Source: Kingella denitrificans ATCC 33394
GTDB taxonomy: Bacteria > Pseudomonadota > Gammaproteobacteria > Burkholderiales > Neisseriaceae
Reading direction: 5' to 3'
DNA length: 64,000 nt
Assembly (NCBI RefSeq): GCF_000190695.1
Contig: NZ_GL870929.1
Coordinates: 1,895,582-1,959,581 of the forward strand
Numbering within the stretch: position 1 is the first letter of the stretch; the number at the start of each line of letters is the position of its first letter. The position numbers and the translations under genes are program-made. Below are positions 34,174-42,478 of the stretch, one piece after another. Below the pieces are notes generated by a model that was not told the origin of the DNA, ran no database searches, and saw only the letters and a program-made list of their open reading frames with translations.

Positions 34174-35238
34174 ATGGCACTCGTTTCCATGCGCCAATTA
34201 CTCGACCACGCCGCCGAACACAGCTACGGCTTACCCGCATTCAACGTGAACAACCTGGAACAGATGCGCGCCATCATGGAAGCGGCCAACCAAGTGAACG
34301 CACCCGTGATTGTGCAAGCCTCCGCAGGTGCGCGCAAATATGCCGGCGCACCTTTTTTGCGCCACCTGATTTTGGCGGCGGTGGAAGAATTTCCGCACAT
34401 CCCCGTGGTGATGCACCAAGACCACGGCGCGTCGCCCGACGTGTGCCAACGCTCGATTCAGCTCGGTTTCAGCTCCGTGATGATGGACGGCTCGCTGCTG
34501 GAAGACGGCAAAACGCCTTCCACTTATGAATACAACGTGGAAGCCACGCGCAAAGTGGTGGAATTTTCCCATGCCTGTGGCGTGTCGGTGGAAGGCGAAA
34601 TCGGCGTTCTGGGCAATTTGGAAACCGGCGAAGCGGGAGAAGAAGACGGCGTGGGCGCGGCAGGCAAATTGAACCACGACCAAATGCTGACCAGCGTGGA
34701 AGACGCGCGCCGCTTCGTGCAGGACACCGGCGTGGACGCGCTGGCCATCGCCATCGGCACCAGCCACGGCGCGTATAAATTCACCCGTCCGCCCACCGGC
34801 GAAGTGCTGCGCATCGACCGCATTAAGGAAATCCACGAAGCGCTGCCGAACACGCACATCGTGATGCACGGTTCCAGCTCCGTGCCGCAGGAATGGCTGA
34901 AAGTGATTAACGAACACGGCGGTGCGATTGGCGAGACCTATGGCGTGCCGGTGGAAGAAATTGTGGAAGGCATCAAATACGGCGTGCGCAAAGTGAACAT
35001 CGACACCGATTTGCGCTTGGCGTCCACCGGTGCCATCCGCCGCTTTATGGCGGAAAACCCCGCCGAGTTCGACCCGCGCAAATATTTGGCGAAAACGGTG
35101 GAAGCGATGAAGCAAATCTGTATCGACCGTTATCTGGCGTTCGGCTGCGAAGGGCAGGCGGACAAAATCAAACCGATTTCGCTGGAAAAAATGGCGGCGC
35201 GCTATGCCAAAGGCGAGTTGAAACAACTGGTGAAATAA
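34174..35238 (+). CDS. fba: Class II fructose-bisphosphate aldolase
   Basis: Zinc-dependent aldolase of glycolysis and gluconeogenesis. The 354-residue length and sequence fit the CbbA-like class IIB form. The zinc and catalytic region is MHQDHGASPD near 84-93, then GTSHGAYKF near 193-201 and the late HGSSSVP at about 232. The start is MALVSMRQLLDHAAEHSYG. AAGGAG precedes the ATG. The gene has its own promoter and a DUS hairpin after it. In some Neisseria species this protein also appears on the cell surface, but nothing here shows that. Confidence 0.97.
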   Translation: MALVSMRQLLDHAAEHSYGLPAFNVNNLEQMRAIMEAANQVNAPVIVQASAGARKYAGAPFLRHLILAAVEEFPHIPVVMHQDHGASPDVCQRSIQLGFSSVMMDGSLLEDGKTPSTYEYNVEATRKVVEFSHACGVSVEGEIGVLGNLETGEAGEEDGVGAAGKLNHDQMLTSVEDARRFVQDTGVDALAIAIGTSHGAYKFTRPPTGEVLRIDRIKEIHEALPNTHIVMHGSSSVPQEWLKVINEHGGAIGETYGVPVEEIVEGIKYGVRKVNIDTDLRLASTGAIRRFMAENPAEFDPRKYLAKTVEAMKQICIDRYLAFGCEGQADKIKPISLEKMAARYAKGELKQLVK

Positions 35239-35249
35239 GCGCGTAAAAC

Positions 35250-35297
35250 AAAAAAGCAGCCTGCACTTCGGATGTTCGGAGTGCAGGCTGCTTTTTT
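35250..35297. terminator. Paired inverted DUS hairpin after fba
   Basis: AAAAAAGCAGCCTGCACTTCG and GTGCAGGCTGCTTTTTTG with a short loop. Confidence 0.78.
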
Positions 35298-35350
35298 GAA
35301 ACCTATTTATTTATGCGGATGATTAAGCCGCCTTTGTCGTCATTATATAA

Positions 35351-35456
35351 TATAGTCGATTAAAATAAAAATGAGACAAGGCGGCGAGCCGCAAGGCGTA
35401 CAGGTAGTACGTCAAGGCGAGCCAACGCCGTATCATTGCCATTTTAATCGACTATA
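35351..35456 (-). mobile_element. Correia-like MITE, copy 6
   Basis: Full 106-bp element (TATAGTCGATTAAAA to TTTTAATCGACTATA) in the inverse orientation. The G-to-C change is compensated in both terminal repeats. Its right end supplies the TAG stop codon of cls. Confidence 0.9.
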
Positions 35457-36936
35457 AGAGCGGGCTGAATAGGCGCACGGTATTTTCCACCAGCCCCCAG
35501 ATTCTTTCGCGCTTCTGCCAGCGTTTGACGGAAATATAGCGGCTGTCGCGCAGATAGGCTTTTTGCGCTCGGGAAATTTCCCGCACCATCGGCGCATCGT
35601 AAATCGCCAGGCTGATTTCCAGATTCAGGAAAAAGCTGCGCATGTCCATATTGACCGTGCCGAACAGCGCGTAATCGCCATCCACCACCAGCGTTTTGGC
35701 ATGCAGCAGCCCGCCGTGGAACAGCGCGATTTTCACGCCGGCCGCCAAGAGTTTCGGGTAATACGCGCGTGATGCCCAGCGCACCAAGAAGGAATCCACT
35801 TTTTCGGGCAATATCAGCACCACGTCCACGCCGCGCTTGGCGGCAGTGGTGAGCGCGGTCAGCAGCAGTTCGTCCGGCACAAAATAGGGCGTGGTGATGG
35901 TGACCCGCGTTTTGGCGGCGTGGATGGCGCACACGATGGTTTCGTAAATCACGGGGTCGGATTGGTCGGGCGCGGACGGTATCACTTGGGCAACGGCAGT
36001 GCCGGACTGGCGTTTCAAGGCCAAAAGCTCCGGTATTTTGTCGTCCAATTTCTCGATTTCTTGCCGCACTTCCGCCAGATGTTCATCTGCCTCCACCGCC
36101 ACGTCGGCATAAAACACCGCCGCCATTTCCAACACCACCGTGCCGTGGCAGCGCATCATCATGTCCACCCATTCGCCCACGCCCGCATCCTGTTTGAAAT
36201 GGCGCGGGTCGATTAAATTGAAGCTGCCCGTGTAGGCCACCAGATTATCGACAATCAGGATTTTGCGGTGGTTGCGCAAATCGCTGCGCGAGAAAAATGT
36301 TTTCAGCACGCCCACGGGCAGCGCGGGCACAATCCGCACGCCCGCTGCTTTCAGGTTGTCTTCCCATTCGCTGCCGAAAAACGCGCGGCTGCCCACCGCA
36401 TCGGCCAAAATGGTGCATTCCACGCCGCGCTGTGCCGCATCGCGCACCGCCGCCAGCAGCGTCTGAATCCGGCCTTGCGGTTCGATAATGTAAAACGCCA
36501 ATGCGCAGGTCTGACGGGCGGACTGGATATCCGCCAACATGGCTTCCAGGATTTCGTCCGTCTGCGTCAAAAGCTGCATGGCATTGTTGTTGCTCGCCGC
36601 CAGGCCGGTAACGCTGGCTGCAACGTTGGCAATGCCTTGGTAACGGCGGCGCATTTTATTGTCCGTATCCAAATCTTCATTTTGGAAATGCCGCTCGGCA
36701 AATTGGCGGTAAAACGCGTTCATCTGTTCCACGCGCTTGGCTCTTGCCATCCCCAAACGTGCCTCGCCCACCAGCAGATAGGCCGCCACGCCGAACAATG
36801 GGAAGACGAACAGGACCATCAGCCATGCAAACGCCGTGCCCGTATTGCGTTGGCGGTACAGCACGCGTATGGCGCATACCGTTACCGCCGCAATGTGAAG
36901 CCACAGGAATATTTGCCCTGAAGAAATGCCAACCAT
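35452..36936 (-). CDS. cls: Cardiolipin synthase
   Basis: Membrane phospholipase-D-family enzyme that makes cardiolipin from two phosphatidylglycerols. The 494-residue protein has two N-terminal membrane helices (about 8-25 and 36-55) and two HKD motifs: NHRKILIVDN near 230-239 followed by GSFNL, and HAKTLVVDGD near 410-419 followed by GTVNMD. The C-terminus ends LFSPLL, and the TAG stop lies in the MITE end, so the last codons may have been trimmed or extended by the insertion. The family is certain. Confidence 0.94.
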   Translation of the reverse strand: MVGISSGQIFLWLHIAAVTVCAIRVLYRQRNTGTAFAWLMVLFVFPLFGVAAYLLVGEARLGMARAKRVEQMNAFYRQFAERHFQNEDLDTDNKMRRRYQGIANVAASVTGLAASNNNAMQLLTQTDEILEAMLADIQSARQTCALAFYIIEPQGRIQTLLAAVRDAAQRGVECTILADAVGSRAFFGSEWEDNLKAAGVRIVPALPVGVLKTFFSRSDLRNHRKILIVDNLVAYTGSFNLIDPRHFKQDAGVGEWVDMMMRCHGTVVLEMAAVFYADVAVEADEHLAEVRQEIEKLDDKIPELLALKRQSGTAVAQVIPSAPDQSDPVIYETIVCAIHAAKTRVTITTPYFVPDELLLTALTTAAKRGVDVVLILPEKVDSFLVRWASRAYYPKLLAAGVKIALFHGGLLHAKTLVVDGDYALFGTVNMDMRSFFLNLEISLAIYDAPMVREISRAQKAYLRDSRYISVKRWQKRERIWGLVENTVRLFSPLL

Positions 36937-37063
36937 AGTTGCTCCGTTAAGCGGTTAGGACGGTAAAAGGCTGTTTATCCGTCATATTGATGGTAGGAAT
37001 CATCCGAAACCGCACGCATCAGTCAAAAAGCAGCCTGCACATTGCGTGCGGACAGTGGCAGGG

Positions 37064-37543
37064 TTATGCGTCGGGCAGCGTGCGCATCCACAAGCCCACG
37101 CACAGGCAGACGGCGCTGGTGATGGCGGCCACAGACCAACGCTGCGGAAACTGAATCCACAGCCATGTGCACGACAGCGTCATCATGCACCATGCCAGAT
37201 ATTTGGCACGGCGGGGCACGGCGCGGCGTTCTTCCCAGTTTTGCACCATTTTGCCGAAATAAGGGTGCTGGTGCAGCCAGCGGTGGAAACGCGGTGAGGC
37301 ACGGCCCCAGCAGGCGGCGGTGAGGATGATGAACGGCGTGGTGGGCAGCACGGGCAGGAAAATCCCCAAAATCCCCAGCACAAACGAGATGCCGCCCGCC
37401 AGCCAAAGCAGCCAGCGCAGCAATACTTGGCGGATTCGGCTTTTGGGCAGCGCAAAAATGATGACGGCGGGAATGCCCAGCAGCACCGTGATGGCCAGCC
37501 ATAATTCGGTGCGCAGCATGGACTGTTTCAAAGCCTCCATCAT
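37064..37543 (-). CDS. YbaN family (DUF454) membrane protein
   Basis: A 159-residue inner membrane protein. The first helix (about 12-32) is followed by the DUF454 core: a hydrophobic pair containing LGILGIFLPVLPTTPFIILTAACWGRASPRFHRWLHQHPYFGKMVQNWEERRAVPRRAK. The LP-TTPF and HRWLxxHPxFG patterns define this family, whose function is unknown. Two more helices close the protein. The ATG overlaps the stop of the DUF1415 gene upstream, so translation is coupled. Confidence 0.85.
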   Translation of the reverse strand: MMEALKQSMLRTELWLAITVLLGIPAVIIFALPKSRIRQVLLRWLLWLAGGISFVLGILGIFLPVLPTTPFIILTAACWGRASPRFHRWLHQHPYFGKMVQNWEERRAVPRRAKYLAWCMMTLSCTWLWIQFPQRWSVAAITSAVCLCVGLWMRTLPDA

Positions 37544-38121
37544 GATGCGGATTCCTTATCATGATGGATGGGGCAGCCGCTGATGCCCAGTTTTTCCCAG
37601 CCTTCGCGCCCTATTTTTTGCAAGGTTTCGATATTCCGCTCGAAAATCACGGCCGGATCGGGGAAGGCCTGCGCCGCTTTTTCAATGCTGTCTTCGCGGA
37701 TAAAGTGCAGCGTGGGATACGGGCTGCGGTTGGTGTAATTGCCGATGTCGTCCACGTCCGTGCCGTCAAACTGGAATTGCGGATGAAACGGCGCGATTTG
37801 CACAATGCCGGTGGCGCCGTTGTCTTCAATGGCTTGTTCGGCGGCATCGAGCATATCGTTGAAAATCAGGAAATCATCGAACAGGGTGGCGCACACCAAC
37901 AACGTGGTTTCCAGTGTTTCGGCCGGCGTGTCGAGCAGCCTGCGGATTTCCGCATCGACATCTTCCAAAAAAGCGTCCAAATGCTTGGCAAAGCTGACGT
38001 GGATGCGGATTTGGCCTTTATTGTGCGGCGCTTTGGCAAAAGGGCAGAGGTTGAGCCCGATAACGGCTTTTTCCAGCCATTCGGTGGTGGCTTGGAGATA
38101 AGGTTGCGGGTTGTGCGGCAT
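37540..38121 (-). CDS. DUF1415 family protein
   Basis: A 193-residue soluble protein. The start TTEWLEKAVIGLNLCPFAKAP and the end SGCPIHHDKESAS, together with FHPQFQFDGTDVDDIGNYTNRSPYPTLH in the middle, are characteristic of the DUF1415 family, common in proteobacteria with no proven role. Conserved Cys (LCPFA, GCPIH) and His residues could bind a metal; that is inference. It is coupled to the DUF454 gene downstream. Confidence 0.85.
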   Translation of the reverse strand: MPHNPQPYLQATTEWLEKAVIGLNLCPFAKAPHNKGQIRIHVSFAKHLDAFLEDVDAEIRRLLDTPAETLETTLLVCATLFDDFLIFNDMLDAAEQAIEDNGATGIVQIAPFHPQFQFDGTDVDDIGNYTNRSPYPTLHFIREDSIEKAAQAFPDPAVIFERNIETLQKIGREGWEKLGISGCPIHHDKESAS

Positions 38122-38166
38122 GATGTTGGCCCTATTAAAGAATAATTCTCAATTTTAACACAAAAT

Positions 38167-38212
38167 AAAGTGCAGGCTGCTTTCGGAGGTTGGGAAAGCA
38201 GCCTGCACTTTT
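38167..38212. terminator. Paired inverted DUS hairpin
   Basis: AAAGTGCAGGCTGCTTTC and GAAAGCAGCCTGCACTTT with a short loop, between the DUF1415 gene and the end of the 38222-39328 gene. In the minus direction it ends the long eno-to-38222 block. Confidence 0.75.
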
Positions 38213-38221
38213 GCGGCGGGC

Positions 38222-39328
38222 TTAACCGTCCACCGTTGCGGCAAACAAAGGATTGTGTCCCGCCAGCCGCTGCGCCTGCGGATAATCGGGCAATTCTTCC
38301 TGCTCGCCCAAGGGTTCGTGCAGCAGGTAGATGTTTTCCACTTTGCAATCGACCATCAAATCCAAAAAGTTCTGCTGAATCACGGCGATGTTGTCGCGCG
38401 GCATCAAATTCCATGCGAACACCAGGTTGGGCAGGCGGTAGGCGCTTTCGGCGGCGTTGAAGCCGAACAGCAGCCGGCCGCCTTCCTGTGCCGCCATCAC
38501 CACGCCGACGCGCGGGCTTTGCAGGCGGACGGCGCGGATGGCGTTGCCGGCATAAACGTCCAAGGCCATCCGCAGCCGCATGTGGCTGGCGTTGGCCAGG
38601 GCGGCAGTGGGCGTGTCGGCATTGAGCGGGTTGGTGAACAAGGTCATGCCGGGTTGGGTTAAGTGTTGCTGCCACACCTGCATCAGCGGCAATGCGGCTT
38701 CGCGCAGGTTTTGCCCCAAAGCAGCCTGCACTTCGCGGCCGCCGTAGCCCAGTGCGTACAGGACGTGCACGGATTGGTCTTTGGGCAATTCTGCGGCTCG
38801 GCGCGGCAGTTTTTGGGCAAACTGCTCGGCGGCTTGGGTACTTTGTTTGGCGGCAAACCAAGTGTCGGCGGTGATTTGGGCGAAGTCGTCGGCGCGCAGG
38901 AGCTGCGGCAGCCATTGGGCGTGCGACAGCGGGCGCAGGGCTGGATAGTTTTCCAGCACGGCGCACAGTTCGGCGGCGGGGCAGCTTTCGGGCAGGGGTG
39001 CAGGCTGCTTGGTGCCGGCCACGACGACGACGGGCAGGGCGAACCATTGCACTTCGTCGTCGGTTTTGGCGCGCAGTACTTCGTCAATGCCGTCCATCAG
39101 TGCGATATAGGTTTCCGGGTCGGGCGACATGCTCATTGCCACCGAAAGCCACAAGGGATGGCGCTGGGCAAACATTTCGGCGATTTTGGTGCACAGGGTT
39201 TCTTGTGCGATTTTGCGTTCCGCGCCGGTTTTGGCGTGGGCGATTTGCCCTGCGTAGAGCAGCAGGTCGCCTTTGACGGGGGTGGCGGGATAGGGGCGTG
39301 TGTCGGGGAGTGTGGAGCGGTTGGTCAT
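38222..39328 (-). CDS. Conserved hypothetical protein
   Basis: A 368-residue soluble protein that I cannot place in a named family. It has no signal peptide or membrane segments. Sequence blocks include AQRHPLWLSVAMSMSPDPETYIALMDGIDEVLRAK near 55-90, VLYALGYGG near 185, and a C-terminal ENIYLLHEPLGEQEELPDYPQAQRLAGHNP. Two in-frame DUS encode KQPAPL near residue 107 and VQAALG near 201. It follows the TPR lipoprotein gene by 12 bp on the minus strand, probably as the last gene of the operon. Confidence 0.75.
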   Translation of the reverse strand: MTNRSTLPDTRPYPATPVKGDLLLYAGQIAHAKTGAERKIAQETLCTKIAEMFAQRHPLWLSVAMSMSPDPETYIALMDGIDEVLRAKTDDEVQWFALPVVVVAGTKQPAPLPESCPAAELCAVLENYPALRPLSHAQWLPQLLRADDFAQITADTWFAAKQSTQAAEQFAQKLPRRAAELPKDQSVHVLYALGYGGREVQAALGQNLREAALPLMQVWQQHLTQPGMTLFTNPLNADTPTAALANASHMRLRMALDVYAGNAIRAVRLQSPRVGVVMAAQEGGRLLFGFNAAESAYRLPNLVFAWNLMPRDNIAVIQQNFLDLMVDCKVENIYLLHEPLGEQEELPDYPQAQRLAGHNPLFAATVDG

Positions 39329-39340
39329 AAATCACCCGTG

Positions 39341-39859
39341 TTATGGTTGGCGAAGGTTGGAGCGTTGGGATTGGAGGCGGATTTGGGCGCGGGCGGCGGC
39401 ATCGGTTTTCGGGTAACGCAGCCGCAGTTGCCGCCATGTGTCGCGGGCAATGTCTTGCTGCTGCATTTTCCATTGGCATTCGCCTACGGCATACAGGGCG
39501 TCGGCGGCGGAAGGGTGCTGCGGGAAGCGGCGTGAGAAGCGTTGCCCGATTTGGATGATGGATTGGCAGTGGTTCAGTTTCTGCTGGGTGAGCAGGAGCA
39601 GGTGCAGGCTGCTTTGTGCCAGTTCGCTGCCGTCGCCGCCGCCGTCATCGCGCAGCAGTTTGGCGGCTTCGGCGTATTTTCCTGCCTGATACAGACGCGT
39701 GGCTTCCTGATAGGCGGCGGAGGAATTGCGGGAGGCGGGTTTCGGGGCGATGCGTGCCGGCGGTTTGTCTGCGGTGGGTGCAGGCTGCATTTTCGGTACT
39801 GCCAATGAACAGGCTGGCCAGCACAGGCAGGTGAGCGGCAAAAGCCAAAGGGGTTTCAT
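39341..39859 (-). CDS. TPR-type outer membrane lipoprotein
   Basis: A 172-residue lipoprotein. The signal ends LTCLCWPAC (lipid on the final Cys), followed by a Pro/Ala linker. Residues about 48-70 (YQEATRLYQAGKYAEAAKLL) and about 115-150 (RFSRRFPQHPSAADALYAVGECQWKMQQQDIARDTWRQLRLRYP) form TPR-like helices in the style of YbgF/CpoB and BamD. It may link envelope assembly complexes; the partner is unknown. It sits downstream of lptG and could aid envelope transport. DUS-encoded SSLHLLL lies in the middle. Confidence 0.8.
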   Translation of the reverse strand: MKPLWLLPLTCLCWPACSLAVPKMQPAPTADKPPARIAPKPASRNSSAAYQEATRLYQAGKYAEAAKLLRDDGGGDGSELAQSSLHLLLLTQQKLNHCQSIIQIGQRFSRRFPQHPSAADALYAVGECQWKMQQQDIARDTWRQLRLRYPKTDAAARAQIRLQSQRSNLRQP

Positions 39860-39948
39860 AATGCGTCCGTGGAATCGTTAAATGACGGGAAGGGGTGGGT
39901 GCAGGCTGCTTTTGCCGCGCCCTGAAAAACGCGCGTATCTTATCACAA

Positions 39949-41010
39949 TCAGCGTTTTTCCTGACGGTAAATCAGGAACACGGCCAGGCAGGCGAACAGC
40001 GCGGTGGGCAGCACGGCGGACAAGAATGCCGGCACGCCGTAAAGTTGCGCGGAAAAGCCGAACAGCCGTCCGGTGAAGAAAAACAGCAAGCCCAAGCCGA
40101 TGCCGCCGAAGAGTTTCAGCCCCAAATTGTGGTTGCGCCCCGATACGGGCGTGAACGCCAAGGCCACCAAAGCCATGACCATGGTGGCGACGGGATAGAC
40201 GAGCTTGTTCCACCATGCCACGTCGTATGCCAGAGTCTGCTGGTTGTTTTTCTTCAAATAGCCGATGTATTGCGTCAATGCGCTGAACGACATCTGTTCG
40301 GGTTTGACCAGCAGCACGTCCATCAGTTGGTTGGTGGTGTTCATGTGCCAGTCGCGTGCAGGCTGCTTTTGGACGATGACGCGCTCTTCGGTGATTTTGC
40401 TGCTTTGCACATTTTGCAGCTGCCATGTTTGGTCGCGCATCACGGCTTTTTCGGCGTGAATGGCTTCGGTCAGCCGGAATTGCGGAGTGTAATGCCAGAT
40501 GGAAATGTCCAGCAGGGTTTTGTCGGGCAGCATGGAGCCGATATAGACCATGCTGTCTGGCTGTTTGATCCACACGCCGTTGCGGGTGCTGGAAAGCTGT
40601 CCCGAACGCGCAGTGGATTTCATATTGTCGGCATAGCTGCTTAGCTGCGGCGCAATCCATTCGCCCAAGAGCACGGTAATTACTGCGAAGATGAAGCTGA
40701 ATTGCACAATCGTGCCGATGAAGCGCGAAATGTGCCAGCCGCTGGTTTTCATCACCGCCAGCTCGCTGTTGGACGAAAGCTGGCTTAAGGCGAGCAGGCC
40801 GCCGATGAGCGTGGCCAGCGGCATGAGCAGGTAGGCGCGCGCCGGTGTTTGCAGCAGGGTGAACTGTACGGCGTGCCAGAAGGTGTAATTGCCGATGCCG
40901 GTTTTTTCCGACAGCAGGTCGATGAAGTTATACAGCGCGAGCAATGCCAGCAGCGCATAGGCCGACATCACGGTGAGCCGGATAATCAGATAGCGGGAAA
41001 GGAGTTTCAT
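39949..41010 (-). CDS. lptG: LPS export permease LptG
   Basis: Inner membrane permease of the LptB2FG complex that lifts lipopolysaccharide/lipooligosaccharide out of the inner membrane. The 353-residue protein has three N-terminal helices (about 10-30, 50-75, 98-120), a periplasmic beta-jellyroll domain (about 135-265) and three C-terminal helices. The opening MKLLSRYLIIRLTVMSAYALLALLALYNFIDLLSE and the cytoplasmic coupling-helix region LIGGLLALSQLSSNSELAVMKTSG are typical. It is next to lptF, with a DUS in the 33-bp gap. A DUS in the jellyroll encodes KQPARD. Confidence 0.95.
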   Translation of the reverse strand: MKLLSRYLIIRLTVMSAYALLALLALYNFIDLLSEKTGIGNYTFWHAVQFTLLQTPARAYLLMPLATLIGGLLALSQLSSNSELAVMKTSGWHISRFIGTIVQFSFIFAVITVLLGEWIAPQLSSYADNMKSTARSGQLSSTRNGVWIKQPDSMVYIGSMLPDKTLLDISIWHYTPQFRLTEAIHAEKAVMRDQTWQLQNVQSSKITEERVIVQKQPARDWHMNTTNQLMDVLLVKPEQMSFSALTQYIGYLKKNNQQTLAYDVAWWNKLVYPVATMVMALVALAFTPVSGRNHNLGLKLFGGIGLGLLFFFTGRLFGFSAQLYGVPAFLSAVLPTALFACLAVFLIYRQEKR

Positions 41011-41043
41011 AAAGTGCAGGCTGCTTTCGGGGAATGGCGGGGG

Positions 41044-42168
41044 TTAAGTCGGTTTGCCTTGTTTGGCGAATGCGCGGCGGATGGCACGCCAAAAGGGTTG
41101 TGCCGGCAGGCTGCGCACGCGCATCAGCAGCCACGCGCAGAGAATCGTCAGCCCGTGCACGCTCAACAAGGCCGGCCAGAACGAAATTTTGCCGCTTTTC
41201 ATGGCGCCGTACACCCAAGTCAGGCTGTTTTGGTACACCAAGAAAAAGCCGACGGCCACCAAAACGTGATAGGAATTGCCCGAACGCGGGTTGAAATAGG
41301 AAATGGGGATGGCGAGCCAGCACAGCACCACCACAGTAATCGGCAGGGAAATGCGCCACATTAGTTCAGCCTGGTGGACGGGGTCTTTGCTGCGCAGCAG
41401 TTGGATGGTGGGGATGGTGTTGCGGTGGTCGATGGGGTTGGCCAGCTTGGGCGTGGTGTTGGTGGCCAGCCGTAGTTCTTTGAACGCGATTTGTTCGAAG
41501 TCGCCTTGCCCTGCATTGCCCAGATAGCGGTAGCCGTTGTGCAGCACCAGCGTGCGGTGTTGGTCGCTGCCTTCCAGCGTGAACTGCCCGGATTCGGCGA
41601 AAATCACTTGGTTTTTGCCGTCATCGCCGATTTCACGCAGGAACAGGTGGTTTAATTGCCCGGCGTGCGCGTCGAATTGTTCGACAAAATAAATGCGGCC
41701 GTTCTTTTTGCCCAATTCGGTGAATTTGCCTTGTTCGACCAGCGATAAATTTTGCTTTTGTTTCAAGAGTTCGGCGTATTCGCGGCTGCGCAGTTCCGCC
41801 CACGGCAGCACGAAAATCTGCAATACGGCAATCAGCAACATGAGCGGTAGGGCGAAGGTCATCACGGGTTTGACCCATTGGCGCAAGCCCAGTCCGCTGG
41901 AGAGCCAAATCGCCATTTCGCTGTCGCGCCAGTAGCGGGTCAATACGGTGAGCGTGCTGATGTAGGCGGTGAGCACCAGCAGCAGCGGGGCGAGGTTGAG
42001 CACCCAAAACCCGATGAGCGTGCCGACCGCGTCGATAGCGACGTTGCCGCCGGCGGCGCGCCCCAGCAGGGTGATGCCTTGGGTAAACACCAAAATGGCC
42101 AAAATCACCACAAATACGGCAATGGCGGTGATGGTGGTTTCTTTGAGAAATTGTCGTTGATAAATCAT
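41044..42168 (-). CDS. lptF: LPS export permease LptF
   Basis: Partner of LptG in LptB2FG. The 374-residue protein has the same plan: helices 1-3, a periplasmic jellyroll (about 130-265) and helices 4-6. The coupling region reads YWRDSEMAIWLSSGLG near 88-103. The C-terminal tail (PAQPFWRAIRRAFAKQGKPT) is basic and cytoplasmic. It starts 4 bp after the stop of the small gene upstream and precedes lptG, so the genes are co-transcribed. No DUS lies inside. Confidence 0.95.
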   Translation of the reverse strand: MIYQRQFLKETTITAIAVFVVILAILVFTQGITLLGRAAGGNVAIDAVGTLIGFWVLNLAPLLLVLTAYISTLTVLTRYWRDSEMAIWLSSGLGLRQWVKPVMTFALPLMLLIAVLQIFVLPWAELRSREYAELLKQKQNLSLVEQGKFTELGKKNGRIYFVEQFDAHAGQLNHLFLREIGDDGKNQVIFAESGQFTLEGSDQHRTLVLHNGYRYLGNAGQGDFEQIAFKELRLATNTTPKLANPIDHRNTIPTIQLLRSKDPVHQAELMWRISLPITVVVLCWLAIPISYFNPRSGNSYHVLVAVGFFLVYQNSLTWVYGAMKSGKISFWPALLSVHGLTILCAWLLMRVRSLPAQPFWRAIRRAFAKQGKPT

Positions 42169-42172
42169 GTGT

Positions 42173-42478
42173 TTACTCGTTGTGGTCGCTTTGCGCGAGC
42201 CAGTGTTCGGGGTCGTGTTCCAGCAGGGCGGTTTCGGCCAGCAGTGCTTGGCGTGTGGTCGGTTTGCAGCGGCGTTCCTGTTCGATAAAGCCCCACTCGG
42301 TGTTCAGTTTCAGCGCGGTGAGCAAAAAGCAGCCTGCACTTGCAACATACACCGCGTCATAAATATATTGCCCGTCTTCCGATGCGCCGGCCAATAATTG
42401 CGGTGCGGCATACGCATCAGCGTTGTGTTTGTTGGGTTCTTCATCGGGCAAATGCTGCTGCCGCGTCCAAATCATCAT
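42173..42478 (-). CDS. Hypothetical small protein
   Basis: A 101-residue protein from the ATG at 42478, which overlaps the stop of the methyltransferase gene. It is acidic, without signal peptide, and has a central hydrophobic block (AVYVASAGCFLLTALKL) of which AGCFLL is encoded by a DUS. I recognise no family. It ends 4 bp before lptF and so belongs to the lpt operon. The longer reading upstream runs inside the methyltransferase gene and is unlikely. Confidence 0.6.
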   Translation of the reverse strand: MMIWTRQQHLPDEEPNKHNADAYAAPQLLAGASEDGQYIYDAVYVASAGCFLLTALKLNTEWGFIEQERRCKPTTRQALLAETALLEHDPEHWLAQSDHNE

